A DNA stretch of 9,969 nt from M30B53 sp964600785 (GTDB lineage: Bacteria; Planctomycetota; Planctomycetia; Pirellulales; UBA1268). Location: positions 1-9,969 of the forward strand of contig CAZRKH010000023.1 in assembly GCA_964600785.1 (NCBI GenBank), in the 5' to 3' direction. Under the pieces are notes generated by a model. The model had not been told where the DNA came from. It saw only the letters and a list, made by a program, of their open reading frames with translations, and ran no database searches. A program made the position numbers and the translations under genes. This document shows, in pieces, positions 1-6,085 of this stretch; position 1 is the stretch's first letter, and each line of letters begins with the position of its first letter.

Positions 1-450
1 CCCCGGGGCCAGGCCCGGGGGGGCCGCCGTCGGCTGGGTCGCCGGGGCGGGCGGCCCCGCCCCGCCTCCCCGCCACACCGGAGAGGTGACGGCGGCCAGC
101 AGAAGCACCGCCAGCAGGGAAAAACCGACAAGCCCGGCGAGCACACGATCGCCAACGGGAGTGCGGATCGAGATAAACGGTGCCTGGGCGGTGAGCATCA
201 CGCCGAACACCAGCAGCACGAGCGTGCCGCCGACGTAAATCATCAGCTGCATCGCCCCGATGAATTCCGCCCCCGCCAAGAAAAAAAGGCCCGCCGTCGC
301 CCCGAGTGAAAGCACGAGGTAGAAGGCCATGCGGACCACGTTCTCGGCGAGCACGACCGCGACGGCCAAGCTGCAGGCGAGGGCCGCAAAGAGCAGAAAG
401 AAAAACCCATGCCAGTTGATCGCCGCAAGCAGCGGCAGCGAGAGATTCAT
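1..450 (-). CDS. nuoJ: NADH-quinone oxidoreductase subunit J (NuoJ), C-terminus beyond the window
   Basis: Membrane subunit of respiratory complex I, part of the proton-translocating arm in the cytoplasmic membrane. Reading from the ATG at 450-448, all 150 codons to the window edge are open. The protein begins MNLSLPLLAAINWHGFFFLL and shows the family signature in its third helix, GAMQLMIYVGGTLVLLVFGV (about residues 69-88), which includes the flexible pi-bulge helix of NuoJ/ND6. Hydrophobic helices are visible at about residues 14-35, 40-60, 68-90 and 110-128. After the fourth helix the visible part turns into a Gly/Pro/Ala-rich stretch (GGGAGPPAPATQPTAAPP). The start overlaps the nuoH stop by four bases (ATGA), so translation is probably coupled to nuoH. 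The natural end and any nuoK/L/M/N lie left of the window. Identity is clear; only the C-terminus is unknown. Confidence 0.93.
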   Translation of the reverse strand, partial: MNLSLPLLAAINWHGFFFLLFAALACSLAVAVVLAENVVRMAFYLVLSLGATAGLFFLAGAEFIGAMQLMIYVGGTLVLLVFGVMLTAQAPFISIRTPVGDRVLAGLVGFSLLAVLLLAAVTSPVWRGGGAGPPAPATQPTAAPPGLAPG

Positions 451-1673
451 CGCGGCACCTCCGCCCGCACGACGTCGGCAGGACGGGCCTTGGCCGCCCT
501 GCGGCCGCCGGGTCCCTCGAGCCAGCCCTCGCGAACTTCGCCGGCTGACCGCGACCGGCCGGGCACCCCGATACCCATCGCGGTGGTAATTCCTCCGGGC
601 AGGGCCCACAGCCAGAGCATCGCCCCGGCGAACATCGCCGCGGCGATCGGCGTGCAGTACTTCAGACAGGTGGTCATCACCTGGTCGATCCGCAGTCGCG
701 GCAACGTCCAGCGAATCCACATCATGAACAGCACCCCGAGGGTCGCCTTGCCGAGCAGATTGGCCAGGCCGAGCAGACGCACCAGATAGCCGGTTGTCTC
801 GCCGCTGCCCTCGCTGAGGCCGACCAGCTCGGCCACCGGCACCGGGCCGTTCCAACCCCCCAGGAAGAGCACCGCCGCCAGCCCGCTGACGAGGAACATC
901 GAGCTGTATTCGGCCATGAAGAAGAAACTCCAGCGGAGTCCGGAGTACTCGGTGTGAAAGCCGGCAACCAGTTCACTCTCCGCCTCGGCAAGATCGAACG
1001 GCGCCCGGTTCACGCTCGCCACGCCGCAGGTCACGTATACCCAGAAAATCACGAATGTGAACGGGTCGTGGAAGAGATACCAGTTGGTGAACCAGCCCGC
1101 CTGCTTCTCGGCGATCGTCACGAGATCCATGCTGCCGGCGAGCATCACCGGCACGACGATGCACATTCCCAGCGGCACCTCGTAACTGACCACCTGGGCC
1201 GCCTCCCGCATCGCCCCGAAGAGCGACCACTTCGAGGCTGAGGCGTAGCCTGCGAGGATCACGCCGAAAACCTCGAGGCCGAGTACCGCGACCACGTAAA
1301 AGACCCCGACGTTGAGCCGCAGGCCGACCATGTCGAAGGCGAACGGCATGGCGATAAAGGCGGCGAAGGAAGCGCAGAAACTCACGTAGGGGGCGATCCG
1401 GAAGAGCATCCCGTCGGCGCCCTCGGGCATGAGGTCTTCTTTGGCCAGCAGTTTCAGGCCATCGGCGAGCGACTGCAGCCAGCCGAACTTGCCGCCGGTG
1501 CGGGTCGGGCCGAGCCGGTCCTGGATTCGCGCCGAGACCTTCCGCTCGGCCCAGATGAACGCGAGCGCTCCTCCCGCCATCAGATTGAGGATCAGAAATG
1601 CCGCCAGGCCCGCCATCAACGACCAGGCAAACCATTCCGGAAGCCCGAGGGATTGGATGAGATACTCAGCCAT
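447..1673 (-). CDS. nuoH: NADH-quinone oxidoreductase subunit H (NuoH)
   Basis: Membrane subunit at the joint between the peripheral and membrane arms of complex I; it forms much of the quinone entry tunnel. The 408-residue protein carries the family signatures: WAERKVSARIQDRLGPTRTG at residues 41-60, the helix region GYASASKWSLFGAMREAAQV at about 142-161, and the acidic loop motif NRAPFDLAEAESELVAGFH from 222, followed by TEYSG. About eight or nine hydrophobic helices are visible. Typical NuoH proteins are about 320-350 residues; here a polar, Gly/Arg/Ala-rich tail of about 40 residues follows the last helix (ALPGG near 361). The ATG at 1673-1671 fits the family N-terminus; upstream there is only a weak GA-rich element (AGAAGAG). 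It is separated from nuoD by 194 bases where nuoE/F/G usually sit, and its stop overlaps the nuoJ start. Identity is certain. Confidence 0.97.
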   Translation of the reverse strand: MAEYLIQSLGLPEWFAWSLMAGLAAFLILNLMAGGALAFIWAERKVSARIQDRLGPTRTGGKFGWLQSLADGLKLLAKEDLMPEGADGMLFRIAPYVSFCASFAAFIAMPFAFDMVGLRLNVGVFYVVAVLGLEVFGVILAGYASASKWSLFGAMREAAQVVSYEVPLGMCIVVPVMLAGSMDLVTIAEKQAGWFTNWYLFHDPFTFVIFWVYVTCGVASVNRAPFDLAEAESELVAGFHTEYSGLRWSFFFMAEYSSMFLVSGLAAVLFLGGWNGPVPVAELVGLSEGSGETTGYLVRLLGLANLLGKATLGVLFMMWIRWTLPRLRIDQVMTTCLKYCTPIAAAMFAGAMLWLWALPGGITTAMGIGVPGRSRSAGEVREGWLEGPGGRRAAKARPADVVRAEVPR

Positions 1674-1867
1674 CGTATGACTCTTCTGTCGTATGTGGCG
1701 GCTGCCACACGGCCCTCAACGGGCTTGGCTGCGGAAGGGTTGAAACAGGAAACTGGGAAGAATCGAGGCGTTCCAGGGCACTTCGTGAAATTTTGCACGA
1801 AGTCTGCATGAAGTTGCCACGGTTCTCAAGTGGGGGCCTGCGAAACCGGAGCCAAACCGCGGCACCG
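1674..1867 (-). other. Non-coding gap between nuoD and nuoH with hairpins
   Basis: This stretch holds no credible gene. In canonical nuo operons nuoE, nuoF and nuoG lie here. Two small inverted repeats are visible: an 8-bp stem ACTTCGTG/CACGAAGT at 1780-1787 and 1796-1803 with an 8-base loop, and a 6-bp stem TGTGGC/GCCACA at 1694-1699 and 1704-1709 close to the nuoH start. Neither is followed by a T-tract on the minus strand, so neither is a standard terminator. A near-repeat, TGCACGAAGTC then TGCATGAAGT, covers 1794-1814. I found no convincing promoter; readthrough from nuoD is the simplest model. Confidence 0.5.
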
Positions 1868-3076
1868 CTAGCGGTCGATCTCGCCCATCACGATGTCGAG
1901 GCTGCCCACGACTGCCGGCACGTCGGCGATGAGGCAGCCCCGGCAGAGTTCGGCCAGCACCGAGAGGTTCGAAAATGAACTTGACCGGGCCCTGACACGC
2001 CAGGGGATCGCCGAGCCGTCACCCACGAGATAGAAGCCCATCTGCCCTTTGGGGCACTCCGTCTCGAGGTAGACGTCTCCCTTGGGAAGTTTTTCGGCAA
2101 TCTTCACCGGCTCGCCGATCGGCCCGCTACAGGCGGAGTAGCGGTCGATCGCCTGCCGGACGAGGTCGATCGACTGCACCACTTCGAGCATCCGCACGAA
2201 GAATCGATGCCAGCAGTCGCCGAGCACCGCATCGGAGGGCACAGCCGGATAGGTGTGGTCGCGGGGATAGTGGCCGTTTTTCATGACGGCCACCTCAAAG
2301 GCGTAGCCGTCGTACATCGCGGTGTAGATGCTCTCGCCATCCCTGCGCATGTCCTGGTCGACCCCGCTGCCCCTGAGCACCGGACCTGAGCAGCCGTAAT
2401 TGATCGCCATCTCGGGGGAGAGCACGCCAATGCCGGCGGTCCGCTTGACGAAGATCGCATTGGTCGTCAGCAAGGCGTGGTATTCCTGGATCACCGGTTC
2501 AAACTGTTCGAGAAACGCCTCGCATTTCGCCAGCCAGCCCGGGGGCAGGTCGGCAGTCAGCCCGCCCACGGTGATGTAGCTGTAGGTCAGCCGGGCGCCG
2601 CAGACCTCCTCGAGCAGATCGAGAATCTTCTCCCGCTCGCGAAATGCGTAGAGGAAGGGACTGAAGGTGCCGAGGTCGAGGCCGTAGGCGCCCATCCCGA
2701 CGAGGTGGCTGGCAATCCGACCGAGTTCCGCGATCAGCACCCGCAGATGCCGGGCTTTTTCCGTGACCTGGTGGCGGAGAAGTTTCTCCACGGCCAACGC
2801 CCAGCCGAGGTTCATGTTCATGCCCGCGAGGTAATCCATGCGGTCGGTGTAGGGAATGAACTGCCGGGCCGACACATTCTCGCCAATCTTTTCCGCACAG
2901 CGATGCAGGTAGCCGATATGAGGCTCCACCTCGGAAACCACCTCGCCGTCGGTCCGCAGCACGAGCCGCAGCACGCCATGGGTGCTTGGATGTTGTGGCC
3001 CCATGTTGACGAGCATCTCGTCGGTGCGGACGTCAAACTCGATGATCCGCGGGTCGTCGTCGATGATCTGCGACAT
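1868..3076 (-). CDS. nuoD: NADH-quinone oxidoreductase subunit D (NuoD)
   Basis: 49-kDa-type subunit of the complex I peripheral arm; with NuoB and NuoH it forms the quinone reduction site. It descends from the large subunit of [NiFe] hydrogenases. The chosen start is the ATG at 3076 (MSQIIDDDPR), with AGGAG at 3088-3084 seven bases upstream, rather than the in-frame TTG two codons earlier. This gives 402 residues, a normal length for an unfused NuoD. Motifs seen: GPQHPSTHG at 26-34, IGYLHRCAEKI at 54-64, IPYTDRMDYLAG at 74-85, and the C-terminus GEIDR. His33 and Tyr82 have the same motifs and the same 49-residue spacing as His38 and Tyr87, the quinone-binding pair of Thermus Nqo4; that match is inferred without an alignment. 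It follows nuoC after 33 bases. Confidence 0.97.
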   Translation of the reverse strand: MSQIIDDDPRIIEFDVRTDEMLVNMGPQHPSTHGVLRLVLRTDGEVVSEVEPHIGYLHRCAEKIGENVSARQFIPYTDRMDYLAGMNMNLGWALAVEKLLRHQVTEKARHLRVLIAELGRIASHLVGMGAYGLDLGTFSPFLYAFREREKILDLLEEVCGARLTYSYITVGGLTADLPPGWLAKCEAFLEQFEPVIQEYHALLTTNAIFVKRTAGIGVLSPEMAINYGCSGPVLRGSGVDQDMRRDGESIYTAMYDGYAFEVAVMKNGHYPRDHTYPAVPSDAVLGDCWHRFFVRMLEVVQSIDLVRQAIDRYSACSGPIGEPVKIAEKLPKGDVYLETECPKGQMGFYLVGDGSAIPWRVRARSSSFSNLSVLAELCRGCLIADVPAVVGSLDIVMGEIDR

Positions 3077-3109
3077 CCTCAAACTCCTGCAGCGGGGGGA
3101 CCGCCGGGC

Positions 3110-3640
3110 CTAGCGGCCCCGAATTCCGTGATAGTCCAGCGGCATCTCATAGTCCTTGCGAAGCGGATGACCGACCCAGTCTTCGGGGCAGAGAATCCGG
3201 CGGAAATCGGGGTGGCCGAGAAAATTCACCCCCGACAGATCGAAGACCTCGCGTTCGTGCCAGTCAGCCGTCCGCCAGACGCCCGCCACGCTGGCCACCT
3301 CGGGCAGACGGCCGGCGACGCCATCCTTCCACCGCGGCAGCTTCAACTTGATCACCAGGCTCGCCTTGGCCGGCGTGCTCCAGAGGTGGTAGACGAGTTC
3401 GAGGTGCGGTTCCCAGGAAATCTTGGCGGCCTTCTTCTCGTCGGGCTCACACCAGTCAACCGCGGTGATGCACTCCAGCGAGTCGAAGCCGGCGGCCGGG
3501 TCGTCGTGCAGCCAACGGCAGACTTCCAGCAGACGCTCCGGGGCGATCTCGATCCAGGGGTCGATCGCGTCGAGTTCGGTCCCGACAACTCCGCCGGGAA
3601 CGGCGGCTTCGAGCAGTTCGAGAAAGTTCGATCCTCGCAT
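3110..3640 (-). CDS. nuoC: NADH-quinone oxidoreductase subunit C (NuoC)
   Basis: 30-kDa-type subunit of the complex I peripheral arm; it packs against NuoD and NuoB and has no cofactor of its own. The protein is 176 residues from the ATG at 3640; a TTG codon directly in front (3643) could also be read as start. The diagnostic C-terminal block runs from about residue 124 to 167: TADWHEREVFDLSGVNFLGH, then PDFRRILCPEDWVGHPLRKD, then YEMP. NuoC is separate from NuoD here, unlike the fused NuoCD of E. coli. The ribosome binding site is weak. The 65 bases between this gene and nuoA contain no room for nuoB, which normally sits between them. Confidence 0.95.
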   Translation of the reverse strand: MRGSNFLELLEAAVPGGVVGTELDAIDPWIEIAPERLLEVCRWLHDDPAAGFDSLECITAVDWCEPDEKKAAKISWEPHLELVYHLWSTPAKASLVIKLKLPRWKDGVAGRLPEVASVAGVWRTADWHEREVFDLSGVNFLGHPDFRRILCPEDWVGHPLRKDYEMPLDYHGIRGR

Positions 3641-3705
3641 CAAATCGCATCCGATTCGGGTTTGGAGAGGCCGGGCAAGGCCGCCGCCGGGAAGATCGGG
3701 CAGCC

Positions 3706-4464
3706 TCAGGCGGGCACGGTTTCGGGGGGCTTGGAGACCGCGGGTGAGGCAGGCAGCCGCGGTGGAGCCCTGGCTGCCGATACCGCTCGCACCCAGTCGA
3801 GATCGCCGCGATACCAGACATAGGCAAAGCCGACGAGCAGCACGGCGAAAAACACCGCCATATCGACCACGGCGGTGCGGGCGAGTATCCCGCCGACCTC
3901 ACGAACGGCAAGGCTGCCACGGGCGACAGGGGAATCTCGGCCGGCGAGCGATGCGGCGATCGCCGGCTCGCGGGAGGCGGGGATCTCGATCTGCGGCACC
4001 ACCGGATCGCGGAATCCAAGTTCCCGAAACAGACCCTCGGCGGCCTCGCTCAGACGGACCCCGGCGATCGAATCGGGCAGCAACACGCGACCCGGCGGCG
4101 TGGCGTCGGGGGTCGACTCGGTGGGCGGTGGGGCCGCCGCGACATCGTCGGCTGTTGCCACGACCGTCACAAGGGACGGGTCGCTCAACTGCGATGCCTT
4201 GCCGAAGACGGTGGCCCACGGGAAAAAGACGGCAACCTCCACGTCGAAGATGATGAACAGCAGAGCGACGACGTAAAACCGCAGGTCGAACTGCACGAAA
4301 CTCGAGCCGATGGTGGGCTCGCCGCACTCGTAGACCTCGAGTTTCTCGGTGTTCGGCATCTGTGGCCGAACGAGCATTCCCACCAGCAGGTTGACCGCCA
4401 AAAACGCCCCGCCGACCGCCACAAACAGAGCGAGATAGCCGGTGATCAGCACGGGATCAATCAT
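3706..4464 (-). CDS. nuoA: NADH-quinone oxidoreductase subunit A (NuoA) with a large insert
   Basis: Small membrane subunit of complex I next to the quinone chamber. The chosen start is the ATG at 4464 (MIDPVLITG), with GGGGAG at 4478-4473 eight bases upstream; the 25 extra codons available upstream encode an Arg/Gly-rich stretch unlike NuoA. The first part is canonical: helix 1 at about 5-31, the cytoplasmic loop with EVYECGEP (43-50, Cys47 equivalent to the ND3 switch cysteine), and helix 2 with FYVVALLFIIFDVEVAVFFP (63-82). The last canonical part, FFAVLLVGFAYVWYRGDLDW, ends at residue 224. Between them lie about 105 extra residues (roughly 90-195), partly Ala/Pro/Thr-rich and partly more ordered (RVLLPDSIAGVRLSEAAEGL). 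Length is 252 residues against about 115-150 usually. By the known topology of the family the insert would face the periplasm. A Pro/Ala-rich tail follows helix 3. Confidence 0.92.
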   Translation of the reverse strand: MIDPVLITGYLALFVAVGGAFLAVNLLVGMLVRPQMPNTEKLEVYECGEPTIGSSFVQFDLRFYVVALLFIIFDVEVAVFFPWATVFGKASQLSDPSLVTVVATADDVAAAPPPTESTPDATPPGRVLLPDSIAGVRLSEAAEGLFRELGFRDPVVPQIEIPASREPAIAASLAGRDSPVARGSLAVREVGGILARTAVVDMAVFFAVLLVGFAYVWYRGDLDWVRAVSAARAPPRLPASPAVSKPPETVPA

Positions 4465-4551
4465 GCGGCAGGCTCCCCGCCGCCGACCGCATCCCGTCGG
4501 CCCGCGACCTGCGGGCGACTGTCGTCCGATCGACAACACCGCACAACGATC

Positions 4552-5079
4552 TCACTGGTTGGGCCCTCCGTGGACAGGCTCGACAATCACCTTCGATGCA
4601 GCGACCGCCGTGGGATTGATCGTCGACCGACCCCAGGCGACGTCGACCGGCAGCCGGGCAAAATCGACGATCGTTCCGTCTCGGCTGTAGCAGCTCAGAT
4701 CGTGCGAGGCCCCCATGAAGATGCAGTCGACCGGACAGGGCTCGACGCACAACGCGCAGAACATGCACTTCGAATAGTCGATGGTGAAGCCGCTGATCTG
4801 AAAGCCCTTGCCGCCCTCGACTTTTTCCTTGCCGATATAGATGCAGTCGACCGGGCAGGCCTTGGCGCACTGATCGCAGGCGATGCAGGTGGTCAGGTCG
4901 TAACGATGGAACCCGCGATACCTTGCCGCCACAGGGACGGGAAGTTCCGGGTACTCGAAGTGCTCGGTGAAGGTTCGTCGCTGGCGATCGTACGTACTGC
5001 CGAAAACCCGCAGCGTGACCAGCATGCCCTGCAGCACCGTGCCAACAGCCGAAAACAGGTTGCGGAACCATGCTCGCAT
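4552..5079 (-). CDS. nuoI: NADH-quinone oxidoreductase subunit I (NuoI), 2x[4Fe-4S] ferredoxin-like
   Basis: Peripheral-arm subunit of complex I carrying the two [4Fe-4S] clusters (N6a and N6b) that pass electrons towards the NuoB cluster and quinone. The 175-residue protein has two classic motifs: CIACDQCAKACPVDC (Cys65, 68, 71, 75) and CMFCALCVEPCPVDC (Cys105, 108, 111, 115). The N-terminal amphipathic stretch (residues 1-28) is the membrane-contacting part, and the following tail TFTEHFEYPE is family-like. The ATG at 5079 has GAGGA at 5094-5090, ten bases upstream. NuoI is the first gene of this cluster, whereas it normally lies between nuoH and nuoJ. The gap to nuoA is 87 bases. Without an adjacent nuoE/F/G the electron donor to these clusters cannot be read from the window. 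Confidence 0.96.
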   Translation of the reverse strand: MRAWFRNLFSAVGTVLQGMLVTLRVFGSTYDRQRRTFTEHFEYPELPVPVAARYRGFHRYDLTTCIACDQCAKACPVDCIYIGKEKVEGGKGFQISGFTIDYSKCMFCALCVEPCPVDCIFMGASHDLSCYSRDGTIVDFARLPVDVAWGRSTINPTAVAASKVIVEPVHGGPNQ

Positions 5080-5210
5080 GTCGCAGGTGTCCTCGTGGGA
5101 GTTCGGGCCACCGATCGGCCAAGGGAAGTCGGCCCGCTCGAAGGCTCATCTCCGGCAGACCCCCGCCAGCAAGGCGTTGGAATCATGCCCGATCGATCAC
5201 ACTCCGTGGC

Positions 5211-5238
5211 AGTATAGGGCGTGACCACATCCGAACAA
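5211..5238 (-). promoter_or_regulatory. Predicted sigma70-like promoter of the nuo cluster
   Basis: On the minus strand a near-consensus -10 box TATACT (5216-5211, five of six) is preceded by TTGTTC (5238-5233, three of six) with a 16-base spacer. Transcription would begin near 5204 and leave a leader of about 125 bases before nuoI. It is the best candidate between csrA and nuoI on this strand, but the -35 box is weak and there is no experimental support. Confidence 0.5.
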
Positions 5239-5300
5239 GCGGCCCCGCCGCGCGGCGCACCGCCCGCGAGCGGCCCGCCGGCATGCTCGGCTGCGGGCAA

Positions 5301-5336
5301 AAAACCGTTCTTTTCCGGTTTTCTTGACGGAAACCG
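5301..5336. repeat. Three alternating AAACCG/CGGTTT half-sites over the csrA -35 box
   Basis: AAACCG occurs at 5302-5307, its complement CGGTTT at 5316-5321, and AAACCG again at 5331-5336. The first two arms extend to a 7-bp inverted repeat (AAAACCG/CGGTTTT, 8-base loop). The second and third form a hairpin-like repeat whose loop is part of the -35 box of the csrA promoter. This could be a dyad operator. If an upstream start exists, it could also fold as mutually exclusive RNA hairpins. Confidence 0.5.
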
Positions 5337-5351
5337 CGAAATCTCTACAGT
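5324..5351 (+). promoter_or_regulatory. Predicted sigma70-like promoter of csrA
   Basis: TTGACG at 5324-5329 (five of six to the -35 consensus) and TACAGT at 5346-5351 (four of six to the -10 consensus) are separated by 16 bases. The start would be near 5358, giving a leader of about 120 bases. The box lies inside the alternating AAACCG/CGGTTT repeats, which suggests regulation. Confidence 0.6.
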
Positions 5352-5433
5352 TGAGGAACGGTGGGTTCCACGAACGGGCCCACAACGCCGTAGCTTTCCA
5401 ACGCGACCGCCGTCGCTGTATCGAGCCCAACTC

Positions 5434-5473
5434 CCCAAGGGGTACCCTTGGGAACTCACGCCTCCAAGGAAGG
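5434..5473 (+). promoter_or_regulatory. csrA leader hairpin and GGA-containing ribosome binding site
   Basis: A perfect 8-bp inverted repeat CCCAAGGG/CCCTTGGG (5434-5441 and 5445-5452, loop GTA) ends 24 bases before the start codon. A GGA lies at its 3' foot (5451-5453). The Shine-Dalgarno AAGGAAGG (5466-5473) holds another GGA within the sequence CAAGGA. CsrA proteins bind ANGGA motifs, often overlapping the ribosome binding site, so autorepression is plausible. The GGA here is not in the hairpin loop, as the best-known sites are, so the hairpin itself may have another role. Confidence 0.5.
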
Positions 5474-5476
5474 TTC

Positions 5477-5788
5477 ATGCTCGTTCTTTCGCGCCGCAAA
5501 GACGAGAGCATCGTGATCAACCACGACATCCGTATTGTCGTGGTTGAGATTCGCGGTGACAAGGTTCGCCTCGGTGTCGAGGCACCCAAGGAGGTGCCGG
5601 TCCACCGTCGTGAGGTCTTCGAGGCAATTGCCGGCGGCGAACCTGTGGAAGCCGACGAAACGGTTCCGGCCGAACATCGACAGAATCAGGGAGAATCGCC
5701 GCCGGTCGCCGAAAAGTCTTCGCAGGCGAGCGGAACCGCCTCGGCGGGCAACGGCTTCCCCGCTTCGCAGGCTCCCAAGCCTCGCTGA
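5477..5788 (+). CDS. csrA: Carbon storage regulator CsrA with extended C-terminus
   Basis: Small dimeric RNA-binding protein that controls translation and stability of target mRNAs by binding GGA motifs. The N-terminal 52 residues are canonical: MLVLSRRKDESIVINHDIRI, then strands VVVEIRGDKVRLGVEAPKEV and the RNA-binding end PVHRREVFEAI. Leu4 and Arg44, which contact RNA in characterised CsrA proteins, are conserved. The total length is 103 residues against about 60-75 usually; residues 55-103 form a Glu/Pro/Ser/Ala-rich, probably disordered tail. The ATG at 5477 is fixed by the MLVL start and by AAGGA six bases upstream; in-frame codons further upstream cross the promoter and are rejected. 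The gene is divergent from the nuo cluster and precedes a tRNA gene. No fliW or flagellar gene is nearby in this window, so its targets are unknown. Confidence 0.95.
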   Translation: MLVLSRRKDESIVINHDIRIVVVEIRGDKVRLGVEAPKEVPVHRREVFEAIAGGEPVEADETVPAEHRQNQGESPPVAEKSSQASGTASAGNGFPASQAPKPR

Positions 5789-5842
5789 TGTGAACCCCGG
5801 GCAGCCGGAGCTGTGAGCGGACAGCGGTTTCTGTGGCCGAGG

Positions 5843-5871
5843 TTTTCCATCGGCAGGCCGCAGGCTAGGAT
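5843..5871 (+). promoter_or_regulatory. Possible promoter of tRNA-Glu
   Basis: TTTTCC (5843-5848) and TAGGAT (5866-5871) are 17 bases apart and end about ten bases before the tRNA. The -10 matches four and the -35 three of six consensus positions, so the call is weak. Readthrough from csrA is an alternative, since no terminator is visible in between. Confidence 0.3.
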
Positions 5872-5880
5872 TCTTTCGAA

Positions 5881-5952
5881 GGCCCCGTCGTCTAGTGGTT
5901 AGGACATCGCCCTTTCAAGGCGGTAACACGGGTTCGAGTCCCGTCGGGGTCA
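5881..5952 (+). tRNA. tRNA-Glu, anticodon UUC
   Basis: A complete cloverleaf of 72 bases is visible. The acceptor stem GGCCCCG pairs with CGGGGTC (one G-U pair), with discriminator A at 5952. The D arm is GTC/GAC around TAGTGGTTAG. The anticodon stem TCGCC/GGCGG holds the loop CTTTCAA, with anticodon TTC (read as UUC). The variable bases are TAAC and the T arm is ACGGG TTCGAGT CCCGT. The CCA end is not encoded (TGG follows), so it must be added enzymatically. Confidence 0.96.
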
Positions 5953-6085
5953 TGGCACGCCGCAGTCGCTGGCGGAGGCACGGGCGGTTTCCCGCGCGGC
6001 GCTGGCATCCTGCGGCATCGCCGATTGGCTCCGCCAGTCTTGCCGATGCGGTCCGCTTTCAGCCTCCCCCCTAGGGGTTCTCGAC
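5953..6085. other. Gap between tRNA-Glu and hemH
   Basis: No gene is supported here. A composite inverted repeat lies at 6015-6049: GCATCG/CGATGC outside, GATTGG/CCAGTC inside (one G-U pair), loop CTCCG. It has no T-tract, so it may be leader structure of hemH rather than a tRNA terminator. AGGGG at 6073-6077 is the likely Shine-Dalgarno of hemH, eight bases before its start. Confidence 0.4.

Noticed and set aside
3641..3705. Hidden or fused nuoB between nuoA and nuoC
   Set aside because: Only 65 bases are available, and no NuoB cysteine motif is seen in any frame or in the NuoA insert, which contains no cysteine.
2477..3823. Plus-strand open frame of 448 codons
   Set aside because: It lies entirely opposite nuoD, nuoC and part of nuoA. 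Its translation shows no family motif and is rich in residues expected from high-GC antisense reading.
3423..4253. Plus-strand frame of 276 codons opposite nuoC and nuoA
   Set aside because: Arg/Pro/Ser-rich shadow; NuoA and NuoC on the minus strand explain the region.
4465..4539. Longer N-terminus for NuoA
   Set aside because: The extra 25 residues are Arg/Gly-rich and unlike the family, while the ATG at 4464 has a good Shine-Dalgarno and gives the canonical N-terminus.
5324..5476. Longer N-terminus for CsrA
   Set aside because: It would overlap the promoter and leader hairpin; CsrA proteins begin at the MLVL sequence, preceded here by a good ribosome binding site.
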